Assembly (NCBI RefSeq): GCF_001425025.1
Contig: NZ_LMDE01000011.1
Coordinates: forward strand, 186,001-250,000
From: Nocardioides sp. Root122
Lineage (GTDB): Bacteria > Actinomycetota > Actinomycetes > Propionibacteriales > Nocardioidaceae
Length of the DNA stretch: 64,000 nt
Direction: 5' to 3'
Part shown: positions 17,158 to 26,284 of the stretch, piece by piece
How the letters are laid out: every line of letters begins with the position of its first letter
Position numbering within the stretch: the first letter of the stretch is position 1
Notes under the pieces: model-generated
What the model was told of the DNA's origin: nothing
The model's input: the letters and a program-made list of their open reading frames with translations, nothing else
Databases searched by the model: none
Translations under genes and position numbers: made by a program

Positions 17158-18012
17158 ATGTCGCTCGGGTACTGGAACCAGGTGCAAGCAGCCGGGTTCG
17201 AGGTCCCCTCGGACCGGCCCCTCGACGACCTGACGGCCGAGCTGACCACGATGCTGGGCTCGACCCGGCCCGAGGTGCGTGACGGCACCGCCTTCCCCGC
17301 GCTGGCGACCTGGATCGACCGCGGCGTCTACGACGACCTCCTCCTCGGCCTCGGCGACGGCATGGTCACCGGCCTCTCCGTCGGCCTGGGTGAGGACGGC
17401 ACGGACTCGGTCTTCCGTCGCAGCTTCAGCGTGCTGATCCTCGCCTGCTGCATCGAGCGCGACAACGAGCATCACCTGCTGCCGGGGTCGAAGATCCTGG
17501 AGTGGGGCGACCGGGTGGCCACCTGGTTCCTCACCGAGCGCGACACCCGCGGCTTCGTCGTCGGCAAGGGCTGGGCGCACACCATCGCCCACGGCGCCGA
17601 CGCGCTCGGGGCGCTCGGGGAGTCACCGCACATCGCCGGCGCCGAGCACGCCGTGCTGCTCGACGTGATCGCCGAGCGGCTCCTGGAGCAGCCCACCGAC
17701 GCACCGCTCGCTGCCGGCGAGCCCGACCGGCTCGCGACGGCCGTCATGCAGATCCTGCGGCGCAACACCCTGGGCACCGACGTGCTCGAGCCGTGGATCC
17801 ACCGCATCGGAGCGGCCGGCAACCCTTTCGGCGGCCCGGTCGACCACGACCCCTATGCCGCCACGGCCGCCCCCCAGGCCTTCCTGCGCGCCCTGTTCCT
17901 CCAGCTCTCGCTCGCTGCGCGCCCGCCGACGGTGCGGCCCGACCTGCTGCTGGTCGTGATCGACGCCCTCCGCATGACGAACACCCCTTACCTGCGAGTA
18001 GGCACCGACTAG
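17158..18012 (+). CDS. DUF2785 domain protein
   Basis: A 284-residue all-helical protein. The KGWAHTIAHGADALGALG segment (about 141-158) is the signature of DUF2785, a helical-repeat family of unknown function. No signal peptide or membrane segment is visible. It sits 10 bases before the ThDP-enzyme gene, so the two may be co-transcribed. A role cannot be stated. Confidence 0.8.
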   Translation: MSLGYWNQVQAAGFEVPSDRPLDDLTAELTTMLGSTRPEVRDGTAFPALATWIDRGVYDDLLLGLGDGMVTGLSVGLGEDGTDSVFRRSFSVLILACCIERDNEHHLLPGSKILEWGDRVATWFLTERDTRGFVVGKGWAHTIAHGADALGALGESPHIAGAEHAVLLDVIAERLLEQPTDAPLAAGEPDRLATAVMQILRRNTLGTDVLEPWIHRIGAAGNPFGGPVDHDPYAATAAPQAFLRALFLQLSLAARPPTVRPDLLLVVIDALRMTNTPYLRVGTD

Positions 18013-18022
18013 CCTCTGCTCC

Positions 18023-19702
18023 ATGAGCGAGCGAAGCGAGATCTCCGGCCACAGCGGCGAGCTGGCCGTCCACGTCGCCCGGGCCCACGGCGTCGAGACC
18101 ATGTTCACCCTGTCGGGGGCGCACGTGTTCCCGATGTACGACGGCGCCGTGCGGATCAACCAGGATGGCCAGGAGCCGCAGATGCGGCTGCTCGACGTAC
18201 GCCACGAGCAGACGGCCGCGTTCGCCGCCGAGGCGACGGGCAAGCTGACCCGCGTGCCCGGCCTCGCCGTGCTCACCGCCGGGCCGGGCGTCACGAACGG
18301 CATCAGCGCCATCGCGCAGGCGCAGTTCGCCGGGTCGCCGATGGTCGTCGTCGGCGGTCGCGCCCCGCAGAACCGCTGGGGCAGCGGATCGCTGCAGGAG
18401 CTCGACCAGCCCCCGATCATCGCGCCGGTCGCGAAGTCGGCGAAGACCCTCATGACGGCCGCCGAGGTGGCGCCCGGGATGGACGAGGCGTTCACCCTGG
18501 CCCGGTCCAGCCACCGCGGCCCGGTGTTCGTCGACGTGCCGATGGACGAGTTCTTCAACTCCTCGACCGGCGCCGCCGGCACCGGCGAGGGCGTCCGTAT
18601 CGAGCCCGACGCCGACGCGATCGCGGCCGTGGCCCGCCTGCTGGCCGCGGCGAGCCGCCCGGTGCTGATCCTCGGCACCGACGTCTGGGCCGACCACGCC
18701 GAGGCCGCGGCCCGGCGCTTCGTCGAGGACCTCGGCATCCCGACCCTCACCAACGGCATGGGCCGCGGCGTCATCCCCGGCGGGCACCGCTCGCTGGTGA
18801 CGAAGGCCCGCGGCGCCGCGCTCTCGGGTGCCGACCTGGTGGTCGTCGTCGGCACCCCGCTGGACTTCCGCCTCGGCTACGGCGTCTTCGGCGGCCCCGA
18901 CAAGAACCCCGAGGGTGCGTTCGCCCGCGTGGTGCACATCGCCGACTCCCCCGGCCAGGTGTCGGGCCACGCAGAGCTGGCGGCCTCGGTCTCCGGCGAC
19001 CTCACCACCGTCCTCGACGGGCTGCAGGCCGCGATCGAGCGCGGCAGCAAGCCGGACTGGTCGACCTGGGCCGACCAGCTCGCCGACCAGGTGCGCGCGG
19101 CCGTCGAGCGCGACGCCCAGCTGCTGACCGCCGAGGCCGACCCGATCCACCCGGCCCGCATCTACGGCGAGCTGGTGCCGCGGCTGGCCGACGACTCGGT
19201 CGTGATCGGCGACGGAGGCGACTTCGTCTCCTTCGCCGGCAAGTACGTCGAGCCGCAGCGGCCCGGCGGCTGGCTCGACCCCGGGCCCTACGGGTGCCTC
19301 GGCGCCGGTCTCGGCGCCGCCATCGCCGCGCGGATCGCGCGGCCGAGCGCCCAGGTGACGCTGCTGCTCGGCGACGGCGCGGCCGGCTTCTCGCTGATGG
19401 ACGTCGACACGCTCGTGCGCCACGACCTGCCGGTCGTGATGTTGATGGGCAACAACTCCGCCTGGGGCCTGGAGAAGGGGCCGATGCAGATGCTCTACGG
19501 CTACGACGTCGCTGCCGACCTCGCTCAGCGCACGCCGTACGACGACGTGGTCAAGGCGCTCGGGGGCGCCGGCGAGACGGTGACCGACCCGAAGGACATC
19601 GGCCCGGCGCTCGACCGTGCCTACGCCGCGGGCGTCCCCTACCTGGTCAACGTGATCACCGACGTCGAGGCGGCCTACCCGCGCAGCACGTTCGGCATCT
19701 GA
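18023..19702 (+). CDS. ThDP-dependent acetolactate-synthase-like enzyme
   Basis: A 559-residue protein with the three ThDP domains: N-terminal pyrimidine-binding domain with the activating Glu in DVRHEQTAAFAAEATG, a central domain with VILGTDVWADHAE and a C-terminal domain with GDGAAGFSLMDVDTL ending in NN (metal and ThDP binding). It fits the acetolactate synthase large-subunit (IlvB/IlvG) family. No small subunit is adjacent, so true branched-chain amino-acid synthesis is uncertain. Oxalyl-CoA decarboxylase-like or other 2-oxoacid activity is possible. Confidence 0.85.
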   Translation: MSERSEISGHSGELAVHVARAHGVETMFTLSGAHVFPMYDGAVRINQDGQEPQMRLLDVRHEQTAAFAAEATGKLTRVPGLAVLTAGPGVTNGISAIAQAQFAGSPMVVVGGRAPQNRWGSGSLQELDQPPIIAPVAKSAKTLMTAAEVAPGMDEAFTLARSSHRGPVFVDVPMDEFFNSSTGAAGTGEGVRIEPDADAIAAVARLLAAASRPVLILGTDVWADHAEAAARRFVEDLGIPTLTNGMGRGVIPGGHRSLVTKARGAALSGADLVVVVGTPLDFRLGYGVFGGPDKNPEGAFARVVHIADSPGQVSGHAELAASVSGDLTTVLDGLQAAIERGSKPDWSTWADQLADQVRAAVERDAQLLTAEADPIHPARIYGELVPRLADDSVVIGDGGDFVSFAGKYVEPQRPGGWLDPGPYGCLGAGLGAAIAARIARPSAQVTLLLGDGAAGFSLMDVDTLVRHDLPVVMLMGNNSAWGLEKGPMQMLYGYDVAADLAQRTPYDDVVKALGGAGETVTDPKDIGPALDRAYAAGVPYLVNVITDVEAAYPRSTFGI

Positions 19703-19714
19703 ACGACGACCTCG

Positions 19715-20203
19715 ATGGCAGGACTGGAGCTGCGCCGGATCCGGCCGGACGAGCACGCCGCTGCGGGCGACGTGTGCGTGGCGGCGTACGACCCCTTGCT
19801 CACCGGCGCCGAGGACGACTACCGCGAGCGGCTCCACGACGTGGCGACGCGCGACGCCCAGGCCGAGGTGTGGGTCGCCGTGCTCGACGAGCGGGTCGTC
19901 GGGGTCGTGACCTACTGCCCGCCCGGCTCGCCCTGGCGCGAGATCGGCCGCGACGACGAGGGCGAGTTCCGGATGCTCGCGGTCGACCCCGCCGTCCAGG
20001 GCAGTGGCGCCGGGACCGCTCTCGCCCGGCTGTGCGAGGAGCGCGCCCGCGAGCACGGTGCCGGCGGGATGGCGCTGTCCTCGCTCGCGACGATGGCTGC
20101 CGCGCACCGGGTCTACGGGCGGTTGGGCTACGCCCGCGACCCCGGTCGCGACTGGTCCCCCGTGCCCGGAGTCGACCTGCTGGCGTTCAGCAAGGCGTTC
20201 TGA
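19715..20203 (+). CDS. GNAT family N-acetyltransferase
   Basis: A 162-residue GNAT enzyme. FRMLAVDPAVQGSGAGTALARL (about 87-108) holds the acetyl-CoA pyrophosphate loop, and VYGRLGYARDPGRDW is the typical C-terminal motif. It follows the ThDP gene by 12 bases. It converges with the membrane-protein gene, and a 12-base palindrome (20201-20212) supplies both stop codons. Substrate unknown. Confidence 0.88.
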   Translation: MAGLELRRIRPDEHAAAGDVCVAAYDPLLTGAEDDYRERLHDVATRDAQAEVWVAVLDERVVGVVTYCPPGSPWREIGRDDEGEFRMLAVDPAVQGSGAGTALARLCEERAREHGAGGMALSSLATMAAAHRVYGRLGYARDPGRDWSPVPGVDLLAFSKAF

Positions 20204-20209
20204 GCCGGC

Positions 20210-21652
20210 TCAGCAGGCGCGACCCGAGGTCGGGTCCTCGACGTCGTCGAAGCAGATCGTGCCCCAGGGCAGCGGGGCGATCTCGGTGTCGCCCACCCGC
20301 ACCCACTGCCACGCGTCCCACGAGCCGTCGTCGCCCGCCACCGCGGTCACGAGGACGCCGGCTCCGGTGAGCCAGGAGCGGTAGGCGCGGCCGTCCGCGG
20401 TCGACCCGCTCCCGAGGGCGATCTCACCCACCGGCCTCAGGCGGACGAGTCCCGCCTGGTCGGCGGTCTGCACGACGACCTCCATCGCGCCGGGGTCCGA
20501 CCCCGACGTCACCAGCACCGACGCAGCGTCGTTGCCGACCAGGTAGCCCGGGCTCACCACGTGGACCCGCGGCTCGGGCACGTTGAGGCCGTAGACCGAC
20601 CCCTCGGCTCCGGGGCCGTCCACGACGAGGGTCGGCCCGCCCTGGTCCTCGACCCGCGCGCGGTAGCCGAGCCCACCGTCCTCGAGCGCGACCTGCTCCC
20701 CGACACCGATGGTGTCCGTCGACTCGGTCGTCACGTAGGGCAGGTCGTCGGCGCTGTCGGACTCGCAGGGAGTCGTGGCCTCCGGCACCTGGACGAGGCA
20801 GCCGGGCTCTCCCGGCCGCAGGACGCCCTGGTCGTCGAGCGTCCACTCGTAGGTGTCCACCACGTAGCTCTCGGGCCTCAGCACGGTCATGCCGCCGGCA
20901 GCCCTGGCGAACGCGTTGACCGAGCGGGTCGAGACGAGGGTCGCACCGTCGACGCCGAACGTCTGGAGGTGCACCCGGTCGTAGTACTCCGTCTCCGACC
21001 CGGGGACGGCGACGTCCCCGCTCGCCAGCAGCTCGGGGTCATCCGGCACGGCCCGGACCAGCAACCCGTCGCGCAGGTCGAGGACGACCGGCTCGAAGGG
21101 TGCGCCCGGCCCGCCGTCGAGATCGGTCGTGTAGAGCACCAGCTCCTGGTCGCCGTCGCTGTCGGCGTCGATCGGGTCGAGCGCGTTGATGCCGATCGTC
21201 GTGCCGAGCTCGACCAGCCCGAAGGCCTCTTCCCCGGTGCTGCTGAGCGTCGTCTGCACGCGGGTGCGCCCGTCGCGCTCGTCGGTCGGCTCGGCGAGGA
21301 ACTCGACCTTCTCCTTCGTGCCGTCGCCGTCGAGGTCGAGGCGGGCAGGCTCCGACTGGTCGTCGGCCTTCCAGTCGCGGCCGACGTCCGGCGGGAGCTG
21401 GAGCTGCTCGTCGGGCTTCGGGGCGATCTCGTCGGACCTCGGGCCTCCGCTGACGCCCTGGAAGACGATGCCGAGGACCAGCAGCACCGCCGCAGCGGTC
21501 GCCAGCAGCACCCACGGGGACTGCCAGCGCGGCCGCAGCTCCACGACCGGGGTGAGCGGCTCGAGGTCCTCGGGGCGTACGAGCTCGGCACGGGCGGCCA
21601 GGGCGGCGCGCAGCCGCTCCTCGATCCCGGGGACGGTGTCGTGCGTGGTCAT
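20210..21652 (-). CDS. Single-pass membrane protein with large extracytoplasmic domain, coupled to an ECF sigma factor
   Basis: A 480-residue protein: cytosolic N-terminus (about 1-47), one transmembrane helix (about 48-66) and a long exported domain. The exported part includes DLDGDGTKEKVEFL and DADSDGDQELVLY, calcium-binding-like repeats of FG-GAP/VCBS type. Its GTG or ATG region overlaps the sigma gene stop by 4 bases, which suggests co-production. Position and topology fit a membrane regulator of that sigma factor, but no zinc-binding anti-sigma motif is seen in the cytosolic part. The regulatory role is inferred. Confidence 0.75.
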   Translation of the reverse strand: MTTHDTVPGIEERLRAALAARAELVRPEDLEPLTPVVELRPRWQSPWVLLATAAAVLLVLGIVFQGVSGGPRSDEIAPKPDEQLQLPPDVGRDWKADDQSEPARLDLDGDGTKEKVEFLAEPTDERDGRTRVQTTLSSTGEEAFGLVELGTTIGINALDPIDADSDGDQELVLYTTDLDGGPGAPFEPVVLDLRDGLLVRAVPDDPELLASGDVAVPGSETEYYDRVHLQTFGVDGATLVSTRSVNAFARAAGGMTVLRPESYVVDTYEWTLDDQGVLRPGEPGCLVQVPEATTPCESDSADDLPYVTTESTDTIGVGEQVALEDGGLGYRARVEDQGGPTLVVDGPGAEGSVYGLNVPEPRVHVVSPGYLVGNDAASVLVTSGSDPGAMEVVVQTADQAGLVRLRPVGEIALGSGSTADGRAYRSWLTGAGVLVTAVAGDDGSWDAWQWVRVGDTEIAPLPWGTICFDDVEDPTSGRAC

Positions 21653-22164
21653 CGTTCCTCCTTCCCCGAGCTCGATCCGGCGGTGGCCGTCATGGCCTTC
21701 TCCAGCGCGACCAGCGCACGGCTGGCCGTGGACTTCACGGTCCCCTGGCTGATGTCGAGCGTCCGGGCGATCTCCGCCTCGGAGAGGTTCGACCAGTAGC
21801 GCAGCACCAGGACCTCCCGCTGCCGCGGCGCGAGCCGGTGCAGCGCCGTGATCACCTCGCGGTGCTCCTCCGCCAGCACCGCGGCGTCCTCGGGTGAGGG
21901 CGGCGACAGGTCGTGCGGCGGCGAGTACGCCCGCGCCGTGCGTCGTCGCCGCAGCGCCGAGCGCGCGGTGTTGACCACCGAGACCCGCAGGTAGGCCAAC
22001 GCCTTCGAGGTGTCCCGGACCGCGTCGGGACGCCTGGCCAGGGCCGCGAACGCGTCCTGGACCACGTCCTCCGCCGAGGCGAAGTCGTCCACGAGCAGCA
22101 CGGCCAGCCTGACCAGCGACAGCCGGTGGGCGGCGTAGAGCTCAGTGATGTCCACTGGCTCCAT
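21649..22164 (-). CDS. ECF RNA polymerase sigma factor, SigE family
   Basis: About 171 residues with region 2 (FASAEDVVQDAFAALARR, YLRVSVVNTARSALRRR) and region 4 (LAPRQREVLVLRYWSNLSEAEIA, then ISQGTVKSTASRAL). It resembles the actinobacterial SigE-family (TIGR02983-like) ECF group. Starts at 22209 and 22185 are also open; 22164 is chosen because AGGAG lies 7 bases upstream. Its stop overlaps the start of the membrane protein, a likely partner. Confidence 0.88.
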   Translation of the reverse strand: MEPVDITELYAAHRLSLVRLAVLLVDDFASAEDVVQDAFAALARRPDAVRDTSKALAYLRVSVVNTARSALRRRRTARAYSPPHDLSPPSPEDAAVLAEEHREVITALHRLAPRQREVLVLRYWSNLSEAEIARTLDISQGTVKSTASRALVALEKAMTATAGSSSGKEER

Positions 22165-22253
22165 CCCGAGGCTCCTCGTGCTCATGTCTGGTAGACGTGT
22201 GGGGGCCACTCAGGTTGCCCCATCGCGCCCAGGAATCCCGGAAGGACCGCCCC

Positions 22254-22628
22254 ATGTCGCAGATCGAGCCCGTCACCCTGACCTTCCGGGTGACCGACGA
22301 CGACACCGCGGCCGCCGTGGGCAGCGGGTCGCTCCCCGTGCTCGGCACCCCGCGCCTGCTCGCCTGGCTGGAGGCGGCGACCTGCGCCTGCCTGGCTCCG
22401 GTGCTGCCCCAGGGCTCCACCAGCGTGGGGACCCGCGTCCAGGTCGAGCACCTGGCCGCCAGCGCCGTCGGGGCCGAGGTCGAGGTCAGCGCGTCGAGCG
22501 CCTACGAGGACGGTCGCCTCCACCGCTTCACCGTCAGCGCCCGCGACGTCGCGACCGGCAAGGTGCTCGGCGCTGGCGAGATCACCCGGGTCGTGGTGGA
22601 CGCCGAGCGGTTCATGTCGCGCGTGTAG
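22254..22628 (+). CDS. Hot-dog fold thioesterase, FlK-like
   Basis: A 124-residue hot-dog protein of the fluoroacetyl-CoA thioesterase-like family: GTPRLLAWLEAATC (conserved Glu), STSVGTRVQVEHLAAS (Thr and His). These match the Thr-Glu-His set of FlK by position in the fold. It likely hydrolyses a short acyl-CoA; fluoroacetyl-CoA itself is not implied. GGAAGGA precedes the ATG. It diverges from the SigE-family sigma gene. Confidence 0.82.
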   Translation: MSQIEPVTLTFRVTDDDTAAAVGSGSLPVLGTPRLLAWLEAATCACLAPVLPQGSTSVGTRVQVEHLAASAVGAEVEVSASSAYEDGRLHRFTVSARDVATGKVLGAGEITRVVVDAERFMSRV

Positions 22629-22757
22629 TCGCGCGCCCGGTGGGTCGATCGGCCACAATGCACTGTCCCGGGTGCCTCGTCGCGCGGGCGATGCACGTGA
22701 CCCCGTGCGGCGCCGGCGACCTGCCCGGCCCCATCCCGAACCGAGGAGCGGACGACC

Positions 22758-23369
22758 TTGCCTCCAGACGCCGGCACCGACCGACAGCAGGGGACCCTGG
22801 TGGACTGGGACGACGACCGCGGGTTCGGCTTCATCTCCCCCACCTCCGGGGGCTCGCGCGTTTTCGTCCATGTCAGCGCGTTCCCGCGGGGTGAACGGCC
22901 CGTCACCGGCTGCCGGCTCAGCTACGCCCCGGTGCGCGACGAGCGCAACCGCGCCCGCGCCGCGGACGTGCAGTACCTCGACGTCGTACGCACCCGGCGG
23001 ACGAGCGGCAACGGGCTGGCCGGTGCGGTCGCCGTGGCCGCGGTGTTCTTCTTCCTGCTGGCGGCGCTCCTCGCGCTGGACGAGCTGCCCGTCGTGCTGA
23101 TTGCCGCCTACTCCCTGCTCAGCGCAGTCGCCGTCTGGTTGTACGGCGTCGACAAGTCCGCGGCCCGGCAGGGCAGGCGGCGCACGCCGGAGTCCACCCT
23201 GCACGCGGTTGCGCTGCTGGGCGGCTGGCCCGGCGCGCTCGTCGCGCGACGGGTCTTCCGGCACAAGACCGTCAAGCAGCCGTTCCGCACCGTCTTCTGG
23301 ATGACCGTAGTCGCCAACTGCGCGGCACTCGCCTGGTTCGTGAGCCAGGCGCCGGCGACACTGCTCTGA
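22758..23369 (+). CDS. Cold-shock domain fused to DUF1294 membrane domain
   Basis: A 203-residue protein. Residues about 11-70 form a cold-shock-like nucleic-acid-binding domain (GTLVDWDDDRGFGFISP, VFVHVSAFPRG). Residues about 88-200 form a DUF1294 membrane domain with three or four helices and the VDKSAARQGRRRTPESTLH and RHKTVKQPF signatures. The combination is known in bacteria; the function is not. The start is TTG at 22758 after GAGGAG. A membrane-bound RNA-binding role is plausible inference. Confidence 0.85.
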   Translation: MPPDAGTDRQQGTLVDWDDDRGFGFISPTSGGSRVFVHVSAFPRGERPVTGCRLSYAPVRDERNRARAADVQYLDVVRTRRTSGNGLAGAVAVAAVFFFLLAALLALDELPVVLIAAYSLLSAVAVWLYGVDKSAARQGRRRTPESTLHAVALLGGWPGALVARRVFRHKTVKQPFRTVFWMTVVANCAALAWFVSQAPATLL

Positions 23370-23405
23370 GCCCAGCACCCCGACAGGCAAGGCCGTCGAA
23401 CACCC

Positions 23406-23434
23406 TTGCGAATAGTGGGAGATCGGAGTAGAGT
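23406..23434 (+). promoter_or_regulatory. Candidate promoter of the 13E12-type endonuclease gene
   Basis: TTGCGA (23406-23411), a 17-base spacer and TAGAGT (23429-23434) form a good sigma-70-type promoter. It would give a leader of about 170 bases containing short stems, e.g. CACCAG/CTGGTG near 23460 and GTCACGC/GCGTGAC at 23564-23583. Confidence 0.5.
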
Positions 23435-23613
23435 GGGGCTACGTCCCGAGCCTCCGGGCCACCAGGTTCCCAGCTGGTGCGCCTTCCCGGTTGTGAGGGG
23501 GCGAGTTGCGAGGGTGAGTAATAGTCCGGGGATCCGGGCCTCCAGGAGCGGCGATCGTTGTGAGTCACGCGTGCTTGCGTGACGACGCCGTCGTCGAGAG
23601 GAGGCCGATCCCG

Positions 23614-24861
23614 ATGCACCCAATTGTTGCTGCTGTCGCCGAGGTTCGTGCCTGCGTGAAGAGCGTGGCAGACGCGAACCCGACGTTCATGTCCCTCGAC
23701 GACAAGGCCGTCGCCCTGGGCGAGCTGGTGCGGGCAGAGGGACAGCTCGCAGAGCTGCGACTGCGGATCCTCGGCGACGCGGGTGACCTGGCCGCAGAGA
23801 CGGCCGCCAAGGATGCGGCCGGCTGGCTCGCCCAGCACACCCGCACCCGGTTCACCGACGCCCGAGCCGACCTCGCGCTCGCGTGCGCCCTCGACCGTGA
23901 CCGTCCCCTGCTCGCCGCGGCGATGCGGGAGGGCGAGGCGACGCTGGCTCAGGCCCAGGTCATCCGCCGCGCGATCGACGCACTGCCCGCAAGCGTGGAC
24001 GGGGACACCGTCGCCCGGGCCGAGGAGCACCTCGTCGCGCAGGCACGCGAGTTCGGGCCGCGAGAGCTCGGCCGGATCGGGCGACGGATCCTCGAGGTCG
24101 TGGCGCCCGAGATCGCCGAGGCGGCAGAGGCCGCACGCCTGGCCGACCTCGAGGCGAACGCAGACAAGCACACCCGGCTCACGCTTCGACGCCTCGGGGA
24201 CGGCACCACCCGCATCTCAGGTCGCCTCCCCGACGCGTCCGGCGCACGCTTCGCGACCTTCCTGGAGTCGTACGCCAACCCGCGCACCGCTCATCCCAAA
24301 GGGGATCCCCTCCCCCGCCTCCCCCGCCCGCGACGTCTGGGCCAGGCGTTCGTCCAGCTCCTCGAGGCGCTCGACCCGACCCGGCTGCCGGTCCACGGGG
24401 GCGATGCGACGACAGTCGTCGTCACGATCCCGCTCGCTGCTCTCCAGGCCGAGCTCGCCACCGCCGGCGTCATCGACGCCGGCCTCGTGCCTGGAGACGA
24501 GCTCACCGGTGACCGCATCACCGCCGCGCAGGCCCGGCGACTGGCCTGCACCGCGAAGATCCTCCCCGCCGTCCTCGGCGGCGAGAGCCTGCCTCTGGAC
24601 CTCGGCCGAGCACGACGCCTTTACACCCTCGCCCAGCGCAAGGCCCTGCTGATCCGCGACCAGGTCTGCCGCGCCGAGGGCTGCGACATCCCCGGCACCT
24701 GGTGCGAGGCCCACCACCTTGCTTCGTGGCAGCACGGCGGGCCCACCGACCTCGACAACGGGGTCCTGCTCTGCTCGCACCACCACCACCGAGCCCACGA
24801 CGCCGCCCACCGCACCGAACGCATGGCCAACGGCGACCTCCACTTCCATCGACGCAGATAG
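23614..24861 (+). CDS. HNH endonuclease with DUF222 (13E12 repeat family)
   Basis: A 415-residue protein of the REP13E12/DUF222 type found in many copies in actinomycetes. The N-terminal helical DUF222 domain spans about residues 20-260, and a C-terminal HNH nuclease has CRAEGCDIPGTWCEAHHLASW and LCSHHHHRAHD (two Cys pairs and the His-Asn-His metal site). The ATG at 23614 has a GAGAGGAGG site; a GTG at 23560 is also open. The family is linked to mobile or selfish DNA, and this copy borders an IS-bearing patch. Confidence 0.88.
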   Translation: MHPIVAAVAEVRACVKSVADANPTFMSLDDKAVALGELVRAEGQLAELRLRILGDAGDLAAETAAKDAAGWLAQHTRTRFTDARADLALACALDRDRPLLAAAMREGEATLAQAQVIRRAIDALPASVDGDTVARAEEHLVAQAREFGPRELGRIGRRILEVVAPEIAEAAEAARLADLEANADKHTRLTLRRLGDGTTRISGRLPDASGARFATFLESYANPRTAHPKGDPLPRLPRPRRLGQAFVQLLEALDPTRLPVHGGDATTVVVTIPLAALQAELATAGVIDAGLVPGDELTGDRITAAQARRLACTAKILPAVLGGESLPLDLGRARRLYTLAQRKALLIRDQVCRAEGCDIPGTWCEAHHLASWQHGGPTDLDNGVLLCSHHHHRAHDAAHRTERMANGDLHFHRRR

Positions 24862-25008
24862 GTCGACGAGGTCCGATCTGATCGGTAACCGCTACCTCGC
24901 GGTCCGGGAGTCAATCCGCCGCGTACCGTCCGGGTCGCGACATTGCGCCGTGTTCACTGCTCCTCGACCGGCCAGCAAACGGCGTCCCAGGCAGCGGTAG
25001 CGCAAGGC

Positions 25009-26271
25009 CTATCGGACTACGGGCTTGCGTGTGATCCGATAGTCCAGGGTCAGGAACGGGAAACCGAAGATCCAGAAACTGTGTTCAGCGCGCAGAACGC
25101 CTTTGTCGACATAGACGTCGAGCTGCTCCTCGAAGCCGTGCACGGCCAGCGCGGTCAGTTCGTCTGCCGATGTGTCGATGTAGGTGAGGTAGTGCCCGGC
25201 CTGGCCGTCGTCCGCACGGCTGGTAAGTCTCAAGCCTCGATCGGGTCGTGACCGCGGCAGAAGCGTTGCGGTGAAACTCCCCTCCGGGACGGGGAAACCG
25301 ACACTGACGTAGCCGGTGTCGTCGTGGGTGTAGGTGGTGTAGATCCCGAGCATGATCGGCTCGTCGTCGTCGGCGAACGACCGAACCCAGCCGCGCACAG
25401 ACACCACGCCGTCGACCCCGGTGACGGTGTCGATCCGGCTGCGGATCCCGCGTTGAGCCTCCCGCTGGTTCATCGGAATGCTGGCCTGTCCGAGCGGGCG
25501 GGCAACGAGAGTGCGGTAGAGCAGGTACCCAGGCCGTACCCACATCCGCCACTGCGGCACGATGTCCAGGGCGAACCGCGTGGTGTGCTCGTAGAACTCC
25601 CGCACCAGTGGGTCGACCTGACCCGGGTCGAGCTCCGGACCGGCCAAGGCGTCGAGGGACGTGACGATCCCGGCATCCGGGGCGTCGGCGATGTAGTGCG
25701 CGCCCAGTTCCTGGGCGAGGTCTCGGACGTAGGTGGTGCCGACGTACCTCGACCGCGCCGGCAGAGGCACCACGAACGGCAGGTCGGCGGCACGAACGTG
25801 TTCGGCGAGCAGGCTCAGCTGGGCGTCGCGGAAGACCACTGCTGACAGGCTTCGATAGACCAGCACCGTGCTGCCGGCGATCACGGCCGCCGGAGCCTGC
25901 CGGCGCGCGAGTACCTGCCCCACGGCCAGGCCGACGACCGGGCCCATCGCCACCTTCTGCGGTCGCAGCCCCATCGCTCCGACCACGGCACCGGTCCCCG
26001 CCGCCACGGTTCGTGGACCTGCGCCGGTCACCTTCTCCGAGATCCAGCCCAGCGGTGCGGCGAGTGCGGCACTCACCGCGATCCGCTGCCAGAGCGCCGG
26101 GATCTCGCCCTCCTGTTGACGAACCCGGGCCACCGCCTCCGACGCCCCCAGTCCGATGGCCCCGACGAACGCGGCTCGCGCCACGGTCCTGACGCCGCGG
26201 TGCGCGGCCACCGACGCCCCCGCGCTCCCTCCGATCAAGGCTGCGAAGGCTGCGGACGACGTGGTGGACAC
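25009..26271 (-). CDS. Hypothetical glycine-rich membrane protein
   Basis: A 420-residue protein of unknown function. The N-terminal 155 residues hold several Gly/Ala-rich hydrophobic segments (about 5-25, 30-48, 65-80, 88-105, 110-135). Residues about 165-420 form a soluble region with many aromatic residues ([21 protein letters not shown]) and strand-like segments near the end. No motif was recognised. It lies between the 13E12-type gene and the IS110 remnant, and the GTG start faces the IS end. Codon use is GC-rich but a little less extreme than neighbours. Confidence 0.7.
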   Translation of the reverse strand: MSTTSSAAFAALIGGSAGASVAAHRGVRTVARAAFVGAIGLGASEAVARVRQQEGEIPALWQRIAVSAALAAPLGWISEKVTGAGPRTVAAGTGAVVGAMGLRPQKVAMGPVVGLAVGQVLARRQAPAAVIAGSTVLVYRSLSAVVFRDAQLSLLAEHVRAADLPFVVPLPARSRYVGTTYVRDLAQELGAHYIADAPDAGIVTSLDALAGPELDPGQVDPLVREFYEHTTRFALDIVPQWRMWVRPGYLLYRTLVARPLGQASIPMNQREAQRGIRSRIDTVTGVDGVVSVRGWVRSFADDDEPIMLGIYTTYTHDDTGYVSVGFPVPEGSFTATLLPRSRPDRGLRLTSRADDGQAGHYLTYIDTSADELTALAVHGFEEQLDVYVDKGVLRAEHSFWIFGFPFLTLDYRITRKPVVR

Positions 26272-26284
26272 GCTGGCGACCCTA

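Noticed and set aside
24862..25008. Possible small gene or RNA after the 13E12-type gene
   Set aside because: No frame with ribosome site, no stem of note; nothing recognised in 147 bases.
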